DNA from: Rhodococcoides fascians A44A
GTDB taxonomy: Bacteria; Actinomycetota; Actinomycetes; Mycobacteriales; Mycobacteriaceae
DNA length: 64,000 bases
Reading direction: 5' to 3'
Assembly (NCBI RefSeq): GCF_000760735.1
Contig: NZ_JMEX01000005.1
Span: 1-64,000 of the forward strand
The notes under the pieces were generated by a model that saw only the letters and a program-made list of their open reading frames with translations, searched no databases and was not told the origin of the DNA. Numbering within the stretch: position 1 is the first letter of the stretch; each line of letters starts with the position of its first letter. Made by a program: the position numbers and the translations under genes. Shown here piece by piece: positions 1 to 11,874 of the stretch.

Positions 1-276
1 CGAGCACCCACGAAAACACCCCCCGAATGTGCGCTGACACCACCACCACACGCACAACAGAGGGTGAATCGACTCATCGGACCCGGAGACTCAGTACGAA
101 ACCAGAGGTCCGGAACAGTACGAGTGGATGCGTCTATGTTCTGGTCGTCGCGCATGTGTAGTTGCGTAACCCACATCGGGGGTCTGCAATTTTCAGTTTT
201 CAACCCATTCTCTGTTTGGATGAACGGTGTCGGTCGACCGACGCAGAGCTTTATCTCTTTATAGAAAGGACCCGTT
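1..276. other. Upstream non-coding stretch at left edge
   Basis: I see no convincing gene here. The short open frames lack ribosome sites and family features. The last part carries the ribosome-binding site AGAAAGGA (about 263-270) for the GTG start at 277. The promoter of the following operon probably lies in this stretch, but I cannot fix a -10/-35 pair with confidence. Confidence 0.5.
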
Positions 277-1170
277 GTGCCGGAAGACAGCAACGACCGC
301 CGCTCCTTCCGTGGCGACGGAAACCCTCGCTCCAACGATTCGCGGGGCCGTGCCGGCGGTGGCGCAGGCCGTTCGGGCAATCCTCGTCGAGGCGAGGGCG
401 GTGGAGGTAGGTCCGACGGGCCTCCTCGTCGTCGAGGCGGTGAAGGCGGATTCTCGGGCGATCGCAGGGGAAGCGGACCCGCGGACAGGCGTCCGCCGCG
501 TCCCGAGGAGCCGGATCTGCCCGACGAGGTCGAGGCCGGTCAACTCGAGCCTGCGATCCGTCGTGATCTGTTGAGTCTCGACAAGAACAATGCCACCGCT
601 GTTGCACGGCATCTCGTGATGGCGAGCCGCTTGCTCGACGACGATCCGCAACTCGCGCTGCAGCATGCACGTGCTGCGCGGCAGCGAGCGGGACGTATCG
701 CCGTCGTCCGCGAGACTGCTGGTGTGACTGCCTACCACGCCGGTGAGTGGGCGGAGGCTCTGTCCGAGCTCCGTGCAGCTCGTCGTATGGCCGGTGGACC
801 GGGCCATCTGGCGGTGATGGCGGATTGCGAGCGCGGCTTGGGTCGTCCGGAGCGAGCTATCGAACTCGGTCGAAGCGACGAGGCGCGGGAGCTGACCGGT
901 GAGGCGGCGTCGGAGCTGCGTATCGTCGTTGCCGGTGCGCGTATGGATCTGAGCCAGTTCGATCAGGCAGTGGTGACGCTGCAGACTCCTGATCTCGATG
1001 CATCGCGTTCGGGCACCGCGGCTGCGCGGCTGTTCTACGTGTACGCCGACGCTCTGGTGGCGGCAGGCCGCGTCGAAGAGGGCGTCAAGTGGTTCCTCAA
1101 CGCGGCCGCAGCCGACGTCGACGGAGAGACGGACGCCGAGGAGCGCGTCGAGGAGCTGTCCGGGCAGTGA
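277..1170 (+). CDS. TPR-like conserved hypothetical protein (Rv1691-type)
   Basis: 297 residues, starting at GTG 277 with AGAAAGGA 6 nt upstream. About the first 85 residues are a low-complexity, Arg/Gly/Ser/Pro-rich, probably disordered tail. From about residue 90 the protein is alpha-helical with repeated Ala/Arg/Leu helices (for example LALQHARAARQRAG and WAEALSELRAARRMAG), as in tetratricopeptide-repeat proteins. Position and form match the conserved protein Rv1691, first gene of the tlyA-nadK-recN block in mycobacteria. Its molecular role is not known to me; TPR-like proteins usually mediate protein contacts, and the basic tail could bind RNA or membranes (inference). Its stop overlaps the next start by 4 bp (GTGA), so translation is coupled. 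Confidence 0.75.
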   Translation: MPEDSNDRRSFRGDGNPRSNDSRGRAGGGAGRSGNPRRGEGGGGRSDGPPRRRGGEGGFSGDRRGSGPADRRPPRPEEPDLPDEVEAGQLEPAIRRDLLSLDKNNATAVARHLVMASRLLDDDPQLALQHARAARQRAGRIAVVRETAGVTAYHAGEWAEALSELRAARRMAGGPGHLAVMADCERGLGRPERAIELGRSDEARELTGEAASELRIVVAGARMDLSQFDQAVVTLQTPDLDASRSGTAAARLFYVYADALVAAGRVEEGVKWFLNAAAADVDGETDAEERVEELSGQ

Positions 1171-2183
1171 CCACTGATTCGGTTCTGAGGTCTCAGCACG
1201 ACGTTCTGTTGCTCGATCTGGACGGCACCGTCTACCAGGGCAAGGATCCGATTCCGGGAGCGGTGGAGTACCTGCGCGGTCGTTCGGAGGACTCCGGGCG
1301 TACCGAGAAGCAGTATTTCGTCACCAACAATGCGAGTCGGTCGCCGTCGGATGTTGCGCAGCATCTCGTCGAGCTCGGGTTCGATACGTCGGAGGAGTTC
1401 GTGGTGACCAGTGCCCAGGTCGCTGCTCGGATGCTCGCTGAGCGTGTCCCTGCCGGCTCGACGGTCGTGGTGGTCGGCACGGATGCATTGTCGGCGGAGA
1501 TTTCACTGGTGGGTCTGAGTCCGGTTCGTCGAGCCGAGGGCGAGCCTGCTGCCGTCGTTCAGGGGCACAATCCGGCGACGGATTGGGGAGTTCTCGCCGA
1601 AGCCGCGTTCGCCATCCGCGGAGGAGCTGTGTGGGTAGCCACCAACACCGACGCGACCCTGCCGACCGAAAGAGGTCTTGCGCCCGGCAACGGATCGATG
1701 GTCGCTGCCGTTCGAACGGCGACCGGCAGCGAGCCGCTGGTGGCAGGAAAGCCGGCGGCGCCCATCATGCAGGACGCCATTCGATTGAGTGAGGCTGCGA
1801 GCCCGCTGGTCGTCGGCGACAGGTTGGACACGGACATCGCCGGTGCCTGCACCATCGGCATTCCGTCGCTGCTCGTGCTCACCGGCGTCAGCAGTGCGTT
1901 GGATGCGGTGCGTGCGGTGCCGTCGGAGCGTCCGACGCACATCGGTTTCGACCTCGACGTGCTGAATCTGCCCTCCGACAAGTCTCGGGTCGGGGCGAAG
2001 CAAGGTTGGTCCGCTGAGGTCCGGGACGCTGCGCTGGTGGTGACCTACAGGGGAACCGACGCACCGGATACCGTGGACGGACTCCTGACAGCAGCCGACG
2101 CTGCGTATCGTTCCGATCGAGAGTGGAACACCGTGACGGTCGACGGGGTCGGCACCGAGGTGCTCGCTCGACTGCTTACGTAA
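1167..2183 (+). CDS. HAD-IIA phosphatase (glycerol-3-phosphate phosphatase type, Rv1692-like)
   Basis: 338 residues from GTG 1167, which overlaps the upstream stop as GTGA; the open frame extends further 5' but that part lies inside the previous gene. HAD motifs are visible: motif I DLDGTVYQG near residue 13, motif II VTNNAS near residue 52, the conserved Lys in AGKPAAP, and motif III/IV GDRLDTDIAGA. The cap arrangement is that of subfamily IIA (NagD/PGP). The M. tuberculosis gene in this position, Rv1692, is reported as a glycerol-3-phosphate phosphatase that recycles glycerophospholipid polar heads. A C-terminal extension of about 65 residues follows the catalytic domain, as in that protein. 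Substrate assignment rests on synteny, so the phosphatase class is firmer than the exact substrate. Confidence 0.88.
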   Translation: MTTDSVLRSQHDVLLLDLDGTVYQGKDPIPGAVEYLRGRSEDSGRTEKQYFVTNNASRSPSDVAQHLVELGFDTSEEFVVTSAQVAARMLAERVPAGSTVVVVGTDALSAEISLVGLSPVRRAEGEPAAVVQGHNPATDWGVLAEAAFAIRGGAVWVATNTDATLPTERGLAPGNGSMVAAVRTATGSEPLVAGKPAAPIMQDAIRLSEAASPLVVGDRLDTDIAGACTIGIPSLLVLTGVSSALDAVRAVPSERPTHIGFDLDVLNLPSDKSRVGAKQGWSAEVRDAALVVTYRGTDAPDTVDGLLTAADAAYRSDREWNTVTVDGVGTEVLARLLT

Positions 2184-2241
2184 CCGGCGCGGCGTCGGGC
2201 GCTCGGGCACACGTCGGACCTATCCGATAGCGTTAGCGTCG

Positions 2242-2457
2242 ATGAGCACGTCGATTCCACTTCCAGGGCAGCACCGCCCGCAGGATTCAGCGACCCCCGA
2301 TGTCGACCCGAGCGCCGTCGTGTCGGAGGTCGACGCTTTGCTGGACCGGCTGCCGGGTGAGGGCGACGCACCGATGGATCTGAACGTTCAGGCGCAGATT
2401 CTCGGACGGGCGCACGACGTCCTCGTTCATGCGCTCTCCTCCGTGGACAAGAGCTGA
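2242..2457 (+). CDS. Small conserved protein (Rv1693-type)
   Basis: 71 residues, ATG start. The N-terminal half is Pro/Asp-rich; the C-terminal half (about residues 27-68) predicts helices with the pattern VVSEVDALLDRLPGE and AQILGRAHDVLVHALS. A small acidic protein occupies the same place between the HAD phosphatase and tlyA in related genomes (Rv1693). The stop at 2457 is one base from the tlyA ATG, so the two are probably cotranslated. No catalytic motif is visible and I do not know its function. It is the only product encoded in this gap and has an ordinary high-GC codon pattern. Confidence 0.7.
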   Translation: MSTSIPLPGQHRPQDSATPDVDPSAVVSEVDALLDRLPGEGDAPMDLNVQAQILGRAHDVLVHALSSVDKS

Positions 2458-2458
2458 C

Positions 2459-3286
2459 ATGGCACGACGCGCACGCGTCGACGCCGAGCTCGTTCGTCGT
2501 GGCTTGGCGCGCTCGAGGGAACACGCTGTGGAGCTGATCGCTGCCGGGCGGGTGAAGATCTCGGGAACGGTAGCAACCAAGCCTGCGACGGCCGTGGAGG
2601 CCGGTACGCCGTTGCTGGTGTCGGAGGCCGAAAACGAAACTCAGTGGGCGTCGAGAGGTGCACACAAGCTTCTGGGAGCACTCGAGGTGTTCGAGCGAGA
2701 TGGCTTCTCGGTCGCGGGCAAACGGTGCCTCGATGCAGGGGCGTCGACGGGCGGGTTCACCGATGTTCTGCTGAGCAAGGACGCGAAGGAAGTCGTCGCT
2801 GTCGACGTCGGGTACGGCCAACTCGTCTGGCGCTTGCAGTCCGACGAGCGGGTTCATGTCGTCGATCGAACCAACGTGCGTTCCATCGATGCTGACACGA
2901 TCGGAGGTCGTGTCGAGGTCGTGGTCGCGGACCTGTCGTTCATCTCGCTCAAACTGGTGTTGCCTGCGTTCGTGGCGTGCACGGCGACCGACGCGGACCT
3001 GGCATTGATGGTGAAGCCGCAGTTCGAGGTCGGCAAGGACCGTGTCGGTTCAGGCGGTGTGGTTCGTGATCCGCAGCTGCGCATCGAGACGGTCGTCGAC
3101 GTGGCACGAGCAGCTGCCGAGCTGAACTTGTCGCTTCGGGACGTGACGGCGAGTCCGCTTCCCGGTCCCTCGGGCAACGTCGAGTATTTTTTGTGGCTAC
3201 GATCGCACTCGTCCGCGCAGGAACCTGCTGCGGATGCCGATGTGCAGGCCTTGGTAGAACGCGCGGTCGAGGAGGGCCCACAATGA
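2459..3286 (+). CDS. tlyA: TlyA 16S/23S rRNA 2'-O-methyltransferase
   Basis: 275 residues from ATG 2459. The N-terminal S4 RNA-binding domain (about 1-62, [18 protein letters not shown] then [11 protein letters not shown]) is followed by an FtsJ-like Rossmann methyltransferase with SAM motif [15 protein letters not shown] near residue 85 and [10 protein letters not shown] near residue 160. The length matches mycobacterial TlyA (268). TlyA methylates ribose in 16S helix 44 and 23S helix 69, and its loss gives capreomycin/viomycin resistance in mycobacteria (established for the family). The stop overlaps the nadK ATG by 4 bp. An in-frame ATG-less extension to 2429 exists, but it overlaps the previous gene, so ATG 2459 is chosen. 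Confidence 0.95.
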   Translation: MARRARVDAELVRRGLARSREHAVELIAAGRVKISGTVATKPATAVEAGTPLLVSEAENETQWASRGAHKLLGALEVFERDGFSVAGKRCLDAGASTGGFTDVLLSKDAKEVVAVDVGYGQLVWRLQSDERVHVVDRTNVRSIDADTIGGRVEVVVADLSFISLKLVLPAFVACTATDADLALMVKPQFEVGKDRVGSGGVVRDPQLRIETVVDVARAAAELNLSLRDVTASPLPGPSGNVEYFLWLRSHSSAQEPAADADVQALVERAVEEGPQ

Positions 3287-4239
3287 CTTTCGTTCCGGCG
3301 ACTACTCCGGTGCGCGAGGTCTTGCTGGTCGCTCATCCGGGTCGTCGCGAGATAGCCGACACCGCCAGACGGGTCGCGAAGGTGCTGGGTGAAGCGGGCA
3401 TTCGCCTGCGCGTGTTGTTGGACGAGGTGGACTCGTCGCGTATCGAAGCCGTCGGCCCTACCGGTACCGACGTGACACTCGGTGCAGATCTGGAACTGTC
3501 GGTCGTCGAGTTCGGTCCCGACGCCGCCGCGGGTTGTGAGCTGGTGCTGGTGCTGGGCGGGGACGGTACGTTTCTGCGGGCAGCGGAACTGGCACGCAGC
3601 GCGGACATTCCGGTGCTGGGGATCAATCTCGGACGTATCGGGTTCCTTGCCGAAGCGGAGGCCGAGAATCTCGAAGAGGTACTCACCCGAGTGGTGAGTC
3701 GGGAGTACCGCGTCGAGCAGCGAATGACGTTGGACATTGCGGTGCGCGTCGGCGACCGGATTGTCGAGCGAGGCTGGGCCTTGAACGAGGCAAGCATCGA
3801 GAACGGTTCACGCCTCGGCGTCCTCGAGGTCGTGTTGGAGGTCGACGATCGTCCCGTCTCCGCGTTCGGCTGCGACGGGGTGTTGATCGCGACGCCCACA
3901 GGGTCGACGGCCTATGCCTTCTCGGCCGGCGGTCCGGTGGTGTGGCCCGAGTTGGAGGCGATTCTGGTCATCCCCAGCAATGCGCACGCGTTGTTCGCGC
4001 GTCCTCTGGTGACCAGTCCGGAGTCGTTCATCGCCGTGGAAACGGATGCCGCCGGGCACGATGCGTTGGTGTTCTGTGATGGACGTAGAACCATGAAGTT
4101 GCCTGCCGGCGGCCGCGTCGAAGTCATCCGTGGGGGCACGCCGATTCGGTGGGTTCGCCTGGATTCGGCGCCGTTCGCCGATCGAATGGTCACCAAGTTC
4201 GCGCTACCTACATCAGGATGGCGGGGGAGAGCGAGGTAA
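3283..4239 (+). CDS. nadK: NAD kinase
   Basis: 318 residues from ATG 3283, overlapping the tlyA stop as ATGA. It shows the NAD-kinase signatures [12 protein letters not shown] (GGDGT at residues 92-96), [11 protein letters not shown], the NE motif in [12 protein letters not shown], and the [15 protein letters not shown] loop. The enzyme phosphorylates NAD to NADP in the cytosol, using ATP or polyphosphate in actinobacteria. It sits in the conserved tlyA-nadK-recN order. The extended open frame (from 3193) would read through tlyA and is rejected as the start. Nothing unusual in length or motifs. Confidence 0.96.
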   Translation: MTFVPATTPVREVLLVAHPGRREIADTARRVAKVLGEAGIRLRVLLDEVDSSRIEAVGPTGTDVTLGADLELSVVEFGPDAAAGCELVLVLGGDGTFLRAAELARSADIPVLGINLGRIGFLAEAEAENLEEVLTRVVSREYRVEQRMTLDIAVRVGDRIVERGWALNEASIENGSRLGVLEVVLEVDDRPVSAFGCDGVLIATPTGSTAYAFSAGGPVVWPELEAILVIPSNAHALFARPLVTSPESFIAVETDAAGHDALVFCDGRRTMKLPAGGRVEVIRGGTPIRWVRLDSAPFADRMVTKFALPTSGWRGRAR

Positions 4240-4241
4240 GC

Positions 4242-6008
4242 ATGCTCGAAGAGATTCGAATCGACAGCCTCGGAGTCATTTCAACTGCAAGCGCACAGTT
4301 CCACGAAGGACTCACAGTCCTGACCGGTGAAACGGGTGCGGGCAAGACGATGGTCGTCACGAGCCTGCACCTGCTGTCGGGTGCCCGCGCCGACGCAGGC
4401 AGGGTGCGCCTCGGCGCCGATCGTGCAGTCGTCGAGGGCAGGTTCAGCACCGAAACCGCGTCGGCGCAAGTTGTCGACGAGGTCGAGCGTGTACTCGAAT
4501 CGGCCGGGGCTCAGCGCGACGAGGACGACTCCATCATCGCGTTGCGGACCGTCAACGCAGACGGACGATCGCGCGCCCACCTCGGGGGCAGAAGTGTCCC
4601 GGCAGCAATTCTGTCCGGCTTCACCGATTCGTTGCTGACCGTCCATGGCCAGAACGATCAGTTGCGGCTGCTCCGCGCGGACCGTCAGCTCGATGCGCTC
4701 GACCGGTTCGCAGGTGACTCGGTCGCCACGCCGCTGAAGAAGTATCGCACCGCACGCACCGAGTGGCTCGCTGCCAGAACCGAACTCATCGACCGCACCG
4801 AGCGCAGCCGCGAGCTGGCACAGGAAGCCGACCGGTTGCAGTTCGGCCTACAGGAGATCGATGCCATCGCGCCCGAGATGGGCGAGGACGTCACCATCGC
4901 CTCCGACGTGCGACGGCTCGGCGACCTGGATTCGCTGCGCGAAGCCGCCGAAGGTGCCGGCGCAGCGCTGGTTGGGGCTGCGGACGACGTCGGCGACGGC
5001 ATTTCGGCTCTTCATCTTCTGGGCGAGGCCAGAACAAGGCTTGAACAGACCGACGACACCACGTTGACCGATCTGCTGCCCCGGCTGAACGACGCGTTGG
5101 CGTTGGTCACCGATATCGGCGCGGACATCACGAGCTATCTCTCCGACCTACCGTCCGATCCGTCCGCGCTCGAGACGATGCTCAACCGTCAGTCCGAGCT
5201 GAAGTCGTTGACGCGGAAGTACGCAGCGGATGTCGACGGTGTCATCGCGTGGGCCGACGATGCGCGTGATCGTCTGTCGAAGATCGATGTGTCGGCCGAC
5301 GCTCTCGCCGAATTGTCCGCGAAGGTCGAATCCGCTGCGGTCGAGGTGTCCGCGGCAGCGAGCAAACTGACGGCTGCGCGAGCCAAGGCAGCCGCGAAGC
5401 TGGCCAAAGCCGTCAGCACAGAGCTGGCGGGTCTGGCGATGGGCAAAGCCAACTTGCAGCTGGATCTGCGCACGATCCCCGCCGGACCCCAGGACTCCGC
5501 GCCGCTGTCGGTCGACGGTGCAGAGCTTCATGCCGGTGCCAGCGGTGTCGACGAGGTCGAGTTCAAACTGTCGGCGCACGACGGGGCTCAGGCGCTACCC
5601 ATCAGCAAGAGCGCCTCAGGCGGCGAACTGTCCCGCGTGATGTTGGCGCTCGAGGTCGTGTTGGCAGGGTCCGACAAGGGCGCCACCATGGTCTTCGACG
5701 AGGTCGATGCCGGTGTCGGTGGTCGCGCAGCGGTCGAGGTCGGACGACGGCTGGCTCGCCTGGCGAGGACGCACCAGGTCATCGTCGTCACTCACCTGCC
5801 TCAGGTAGCTGCATTCGCCGACACACATCTGGTGGTCGACAAAGCGGACACGAAGAAGGGCGCTGCCAACAGCGGCGTGAAAACACTGTCCTCGTCGGAA
5901 AGAGTCGTCGAGTTGGCCCGAATGTTGGCAGGTCTGGACGACACCGAAACCGGTCGGGCCCACGCAGAAGAACTACTCGCCACCGCCCGCGCAGACCGAC
6001 AAAAATAA
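4242..6008 (+). CDS. recN: DNA repair protein RecN
   Basis: 588 residues from ATG 4242, preceded by a purine-rich GGGGGAGAGCGAGG ribosome site. It is an SMC-like ABC ATPase: Walker A GETGAGKT at residues 29-36, a long central coiled coil (about 170-400), ABC signature SGGELSRVMLALE and Walker B TMVFDEVDAGVGG near the C-terminus, then the H-loop region VIVVTHLPQVAA. RecN gathers and holds broken DNA ends during recombinational double-strand break repair. Another in-frame ATG at 4218 is possible, but 4242 reproduces the usual N-terminus (MLEEIRIDSLG). I see no clear LexA box directly upstream because the gene is closely packed behind nadK. Confidence 0.96.
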   Translation: MLEEIRIDSLGVISTASAQFHEGLTVLTGETGAGKTMVVTSLHLLSGARADAGRVRLGADRAVVEGRFSTETASAQVVDEVERVLESAGAQRDEDDSIIALRTVNADGRSRAHLGGRSVPAAILSGFTDSLLTVHGQNDQLRLLRADRQLDALDRFAGDSVATPLKKYRTARTEWLAARTELIDRTERSRELAQEADRLQFGLQEIDAIAPEMGEDVTIASDVRRLGDLDSLREAAEGAGAALVGAADDVGDGISALHLLGEARTRLEQTDDTTLTDLLPRLNDALALVTDIGADITSYLSDLPSDPSALETMLNRQSELKSLTRKYAADVDGVIAWADDARDRLSKIDVSADALAELSAKVESAAVEVSAAASKLTAARAKAAAKLAKAVSTELAGLAMGKANLQLDLRTIPAGPQDSAPLSVDGAELHAGASGVDEVEFKLSAHDGAQALPISKSASGGELSRVMLALEVVLAGSDKGATMVFDEVDAGVGGRAAVEVGRRLARLARTHQVIVVTHLPQVAAFADTHLVVDKADTKKGAANSGVKTLSSSERVVELARMLAGLDDTETGRAHAEELLATARADRQK

Positions 6009-6023
6009 CCGCCGCAGCTTCGA

Positions 6024-6083
6024 TCCGGTCATTCCTGCAGGCTCCACTCCTTCCTTCCGGTCATTCCTGCAGGCTCCACTCCT
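6024..6083. repeat. Tandem direct repeat, two 28-bp copies
   Basis: Two identical 28-bp copies (6024-6051 and 6056-6083), beginning TCCGGTCATTCCTGC and spaced by 4 bp, fill most of the recN-steA gap. Each copy contains the palindrome CCTGCAGG. Both copies lie before the steA start, so the duplication lengthens the leader without touching either reading frame. Confidence 0.9.
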
Positions 6084-6165
6084 GCTGGTACAGATGTGAC
6101 CAGTGTGGTAATTGGTTCGGCGCGCCTCCACCGTCGGGCGTGTCGTCGGCGTCATCATGGGTGCC

Positions 6166-7350
6166 ATGAAGATGCCGGCTCTGCTGTCACGCAATCAGGA
6201 TTCGCTGCCCGGAATCAGTGGTATCGCCCGGGTCGATCGCAACACTGCCAAGCTGCTGAAACGCGTCGGTCCAGGGGACATCGTCGTGCTCGACGAGCTC
6301 GATCTGGACAGGCTGACGGCGGATGCGCTCGTTTCGGCGGGTGTGCTGGCGGTCGTCAACGCCTCCCCGTCGATCTCGGGAAGGTATCCCAATCTCGGAC
6401 CCGAGGTGATCGTCGCGAACGGCATCACCCTGATCGACTCGGCCGGCGCCGAGGTGTTCAAGAAGATCAAGGACGGGTCGAAGATCCGCTTGAACGACGG
6501 CGGCGTCTACACGGGCGACCGTCGCCTCGCCAAAGGTGAGGAGCAGAGCGAAGCCGAGATCTCCGATCGGATGATCGAGGCCAAGACCGGTCTGGTCGAC
6601 CATCTGGAGGCGTTCTCGGGCAACACGATCGAGTTCATCCGCACCGAGAGTCCGTTGCTGATCGACGGTGTCGGCGTGCCGGACATCGACATCGTGTTGC
6701 AGGATCGCCATGTCGTGGTGGTGGCCGACGGTCCCGGTCACGCCGAGGACTTGAAGAATCTCAAGCCGTTCATCAAGGAGTACCAGCCGATCATCATCGG
6801 TGTCGGCGCCGGCGCGGACACGGCGATGAAGGCGGGATACCGACCCGATCTGATCGTCGGAGACCCCGAGGAGATCACGGCGCAGACCCTCAAGTCCGGC
6901 GCGGAGGTCGTTCTTCCTGCCGACTCCGACGGTCACGCCAACGGTCTCGAGCGCATCCAGGATCTGGGCATCGGCGCGATGACGTTCCCGGCGACGGGCG
7001 CGCCCGCCGATCTGGCACTGCTGCTGGCCGACCACCACGGGGCGTCGTTGATCGTCACAGTCGGTAGCCCGGCAAGTCTGGACGAGTTCTTCGACCGCGG
7101 TCGTCGCAACACCAATCCCGCGGCCTTCATGACCCGCCTGAAGGTGGGCGCGAAATTGGTGGACGCCAAAGCCGTTGCGACTCTGTATCGCAGTCGCGTC
7201 TCCGGCGGGGCCATCGCTCTGCTGATTCTTGCGGCTCTGGTTGCGGTGATCGTCGCTCTGGTGGTGTCCAACATGGGCGGCGACGTGCTCGATTGGGCTG
7301 TGAACCTCTGGAATCAGTTCGCGACGTGGGTTCAGGGGCTGCTCGCGTGA
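6166..7350 (+). CDS. steA: SteA cell-separation protein (thiamin-pyrophosphokinase-like domain)
   Basis: 394 residues with ATG 6166 (MKMPALLSRN), matching the length of the Rv1697 protein; nearby in-frame starts at 6112 and 6157 cannot be excluded. Conserved stretches NASPSISGRYPNLGPEV, GVYTGDRRLAKGEE and GVGAGADTAMKAGYRPDL are seen, the last belonging to a thiamin-pyrophosphokinase-like fold. One transmembrane helix near the C-terminus (about 345-370, GGAIALLILAALVAVIVALV) anchors it. In Corynebacterium SteA acts with SteB, encoded next door, in the pathway that controls peptidoglycan hydrolases for daughter-cell separation. Stop and next start overlap (GTGA), consistent with a SteA-SteB pair. 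Confidence 0.88.
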   Translation: MKMPALLSRNQDSLPGISGIARVDRNTAKLLKRVGPGDIVVLDELDLDRLTADALVSAGVLAVVNASPSISGRYPNLGPEVIVANGITLIDSAGAEVFKKIKDGSKIRLNDGGVYTGDRRLAKGEEQSEAEISDRMIEAKTGLVDHLEAFSGNTIEFIRTESPLLIDGVGVPDIDIVLQDRHVVVVADGPGHAEDLKNLKPFIKEYQPIIIGVGAGADTAMKAGYRPDLIVGDPEEITAQTLKSGAEVVLPADSDGHANGLERIQDLGIGAMTFPATGAPADLALLLADHHGASLIVTVGSPASLDEFFDRGRRNTNPAAFMTRLKVGAKLVDAKAVATLYRSRVSGGAIALLILAALVAVIVALVVSNMGGDVLDWAVNLWNQFATWVQGLLA

Positions 7351-8291
7351 TTTCGATGCGTCAACATGCCATTTCGATCGCGGCGATCTTCGTTGCTCTT
7401 GCGATCGGAGTGGTTCTCGGTTCCGGGTTGCTGTCGAGCGGCCTCGTCTCGGGCCTTCGCGACGACAAGACCGATCTCGAGAACGAAGTCGGTGCGCTGC
7501 AGGACACCAACAATCAACTCGGTGAGCAGCTGAACTCAGCGGACGGTTTCGACGCTGCGGTGTCAGGCCGCGTCGTACGCGACGCGTTGCTGGACAGGAG
7601 TGTCGTCGTCATCAGCACTCCCGACGCGGACCCAGGCGACGTCGACGGCGTGACGCGGTCCATCGAGGCGTCGGGCGCTGCGGTGACGGGCCGGGTGTCG
7701 CTCACCGACTCGTTCGTCTCCGCTGCGAGCGGCGACGATCTGCGGACGCGACTCACCAACGTGGTGCCTGCCGGGATTCAATTGCGCACGGGTGCAGTGG
7801 ATCAGGGCAGCATGGCCGGTGATCTGCTCGGTTCGGTGTTGTTGCTGAACGCACAGACCGCAGAGCCTCAGTCGACGCCGGAAGAGCTCGCGTTGGCTCT
7901 CGAGACGCTGCGCAGCGGCGGGTTCATCGCGTACGACAACGGTGCTGTTGCACCCGCTCAGCTCGCAGTGGTCGTCACCGGTGGTAGTTCCGAGGACGGT
8001 GACGGCAATCGAGGTGCGATCGTCGCGAGGTTCGCCGGCGGACTCGACGCCCGGGGAGCGGGCACGGTTCTTGCCGGTCGCACCGGAGCCGCGAACGGGA
8101 ACGGGCCGGTCGCCGTGGTGCGGGCAGATCCGGCGTTGTCCACGGGCGTGAGCACGGTCGACAACGTCGACCGTGAGGCGGGCCGGATCACGACAACCCT
8201 CGCGCTGCAGGAGCAATTGGACGGTGCTGCGGGGCGGTACGGCACCGGGGCCAACTCGACGGCAGTGACGGTGGGAGCCCCCGCGCGGTAA
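7347..8291 (+). CDS. mctB: SteB / MctB family membrane protein
   Basis: 314 residues from GTG 7347, which overlaps the steA stop. This is exactly the length I recall for M. tuberculosis Rv1698. A single N-terminal membrane helix (about 7-27, AISIAAIFVALAIGVVLGSG) is followed by a short coiled coil (DLENEVGALQDTNNQL) and an extracytoplasmic domain. Rv1698 was first described as MctB, a mycobacterial copper-transport protein of the outer envelope; the corynebacterial homologue (SteB) forms a cell-separation module with SteA. The direct steA overlap here supports the second role, but sequence alone cannot choose between them. Confidence 0.87.
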   Translation: MISMRQHAISIAAIFVALAIGVVLGSGLLSSGLVSGLRDDKTDLENEVGALQDTNNQLGEQLNSADGFDAAVSGRVVRDALLDRSVVVISTPDADPGDVDGVTRSIEASGAAVTGRVSLTDSFVSAASGDDLRTRLTNVVPAGIQLRTGAVDQGSMAGDLLGSVLLLNAQTAEPQSTPEELALALETLRSGGFIAYDNGAVAPAQLAVVVTGGSSEDGDGNRGAIVARFAGGLDARGAGTVLAGRTGAANGNGPVAVVRADPALSTGVSTVDNVDREAGRITTTLALQEQLDGAAGRYGTGANSTAVTVGAPAR

Positions 8292-8335
8292 CTCGCAGCA
8301 CAGAAGTGGCGAGTCGTTCGCGTGAACTGCCGTAG

Positions 8336-10842
<2,507 letters not shown>

Positions 10843-10849
10843 GTCAGGG

Positions 10850-11764
10850 GTGCTGGCGAAGCAGATATCCGCGTATCTCGACCACCTCGAGGTCGAGCGC
10901 GGTGCTGCGAAGAACACTCTGTCCTCGTACCGCCGGGATCTTCGGCGGTACGAGGCCTTCCTGTCCGGGCATCACATCGACGATCTCGGAGCCGTCGGCG
11001 AACAGGACGTCACCGCGTTCGTCATCGAGCTCCGACGTGGGGGAGACGAGTTTCCACCTCTCGCTGCGAGTTCCGCCGCGCGTACCCTCATCGCGGTCCG
11101 CGGGCTGCACAAGTTCGCGGCACTCGAAGGCTTCACCCGCGTCGACGTGGCGAGCGCGGTCAAGCCGCCGACGCCCAGTCGTCGGCTACCCAAGTCTCTG
11201 CCGCTGGATCAGGTCATCGCGATTCTCGACGCTGCGACGACGGACGGCGCCGACGCTCCGAGAGGGCTGCGGGACAAGGCGCTACTCGAGTTGCTCTACT
11301 CGACGGGTGCTCGTATCTCGGAAGCCGTAGGCCTCGACGTCGACGACATCGACACCGACAACCGTGCGGTACTGCTGCGCGGCAAGGGCGACAAGCAGCG
11401 CGTCGTACCGATCGGCCGTCCGGCGGTCGACGCCGTCGACGCGTATCTCGTGCGGGGTCGACCGGCGCTGGCGAAGAAGGCGACTCCTGCGCTGTTTCTC
11501 AATGCTCGGAGCGGGCGGTTGTCACGGCAGAGTGCGTGGCAGGTGCTGCACACGGCGGCGGAACGGGCCGGTATCGCCACCGCGGTCTCTCCGCACACAT
11601 TGCGGCATTCGTTCGCTACGCACCTGCTCGACGGTGGTGCGGATGTGCGCGTCGTTCAGGAACTTCTCGGGCACGCATCGGTGACGACGACGCAGATGTA
11701 CACCCTTGTCACCGTCAACACGCTTCGTGAAGTGTGGGCCGAGGCGCATCCGCGCGCCCGGTGA
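10850..11764 (+). CDS. xerD: Tyrosine recombinase XerD
   Basis: 304 residues from GTG 10850, 7 nt after the Nudix stop. N-terminal SAM-like DNA-binding domain ([20 protein letters not shown]) is followed by the catalytic domain with Arg in [13 protein letters not shown], the HxxR box [15 protein letters not shown], the second His in [14 protein letters not shown] and the nucleophilic Tyr in the same motif. It acts with XerC at dif to resolve chromosome dimers. It sits in the conserved position (Rv1701), so it is the housekeeping enzyme and not an integrase of the island that starts 6 kb downstream. Confidence 0.94.
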   Translation: MLAKQISAYLDHLEVERGAAKNTLSSYRRDLRRYEAFLSGHHIDDLGAVGEQDVTAFVIELRRGGDEFPPLAASSAARTLIAVRGLHKFAALEGFTRVDVASAVKPPTPSRRLPKSLPLDQVIAILDAATTDGADAPRGLRDKALLELLYSTGARISEAVGLDVDDIDTDNRAVLLRGKGDKQRVVPIGRPAVDAVDAYLVRGRPALAKKATPALFLNARSGRLSRQSAWQVLHTAAERAGIATAVSPHTLRHSFATHLLDGGADVRVVQELLGHASVTTTQMYTLVTVNTLREVWAEAHPRAR

Positions 11765-11874
11765 CATGCTTTGCGCGTGTCCGGCGAAGGTGTCGACCGA
11801 GCACGCGGTAGCGTTGGACAGCAGTCGCGAAGGAAGAATCGCACAGTACGAACGGACAGGGGAGCGCTGGAGAC

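Noticed and set aside
10850-11764. xerD as the integrase of the island
   Set aside because: It is in its conserved place between the Nudix gene and the parA-like gene, 6 kb outside the att repeats, and has the XerD family sequence.
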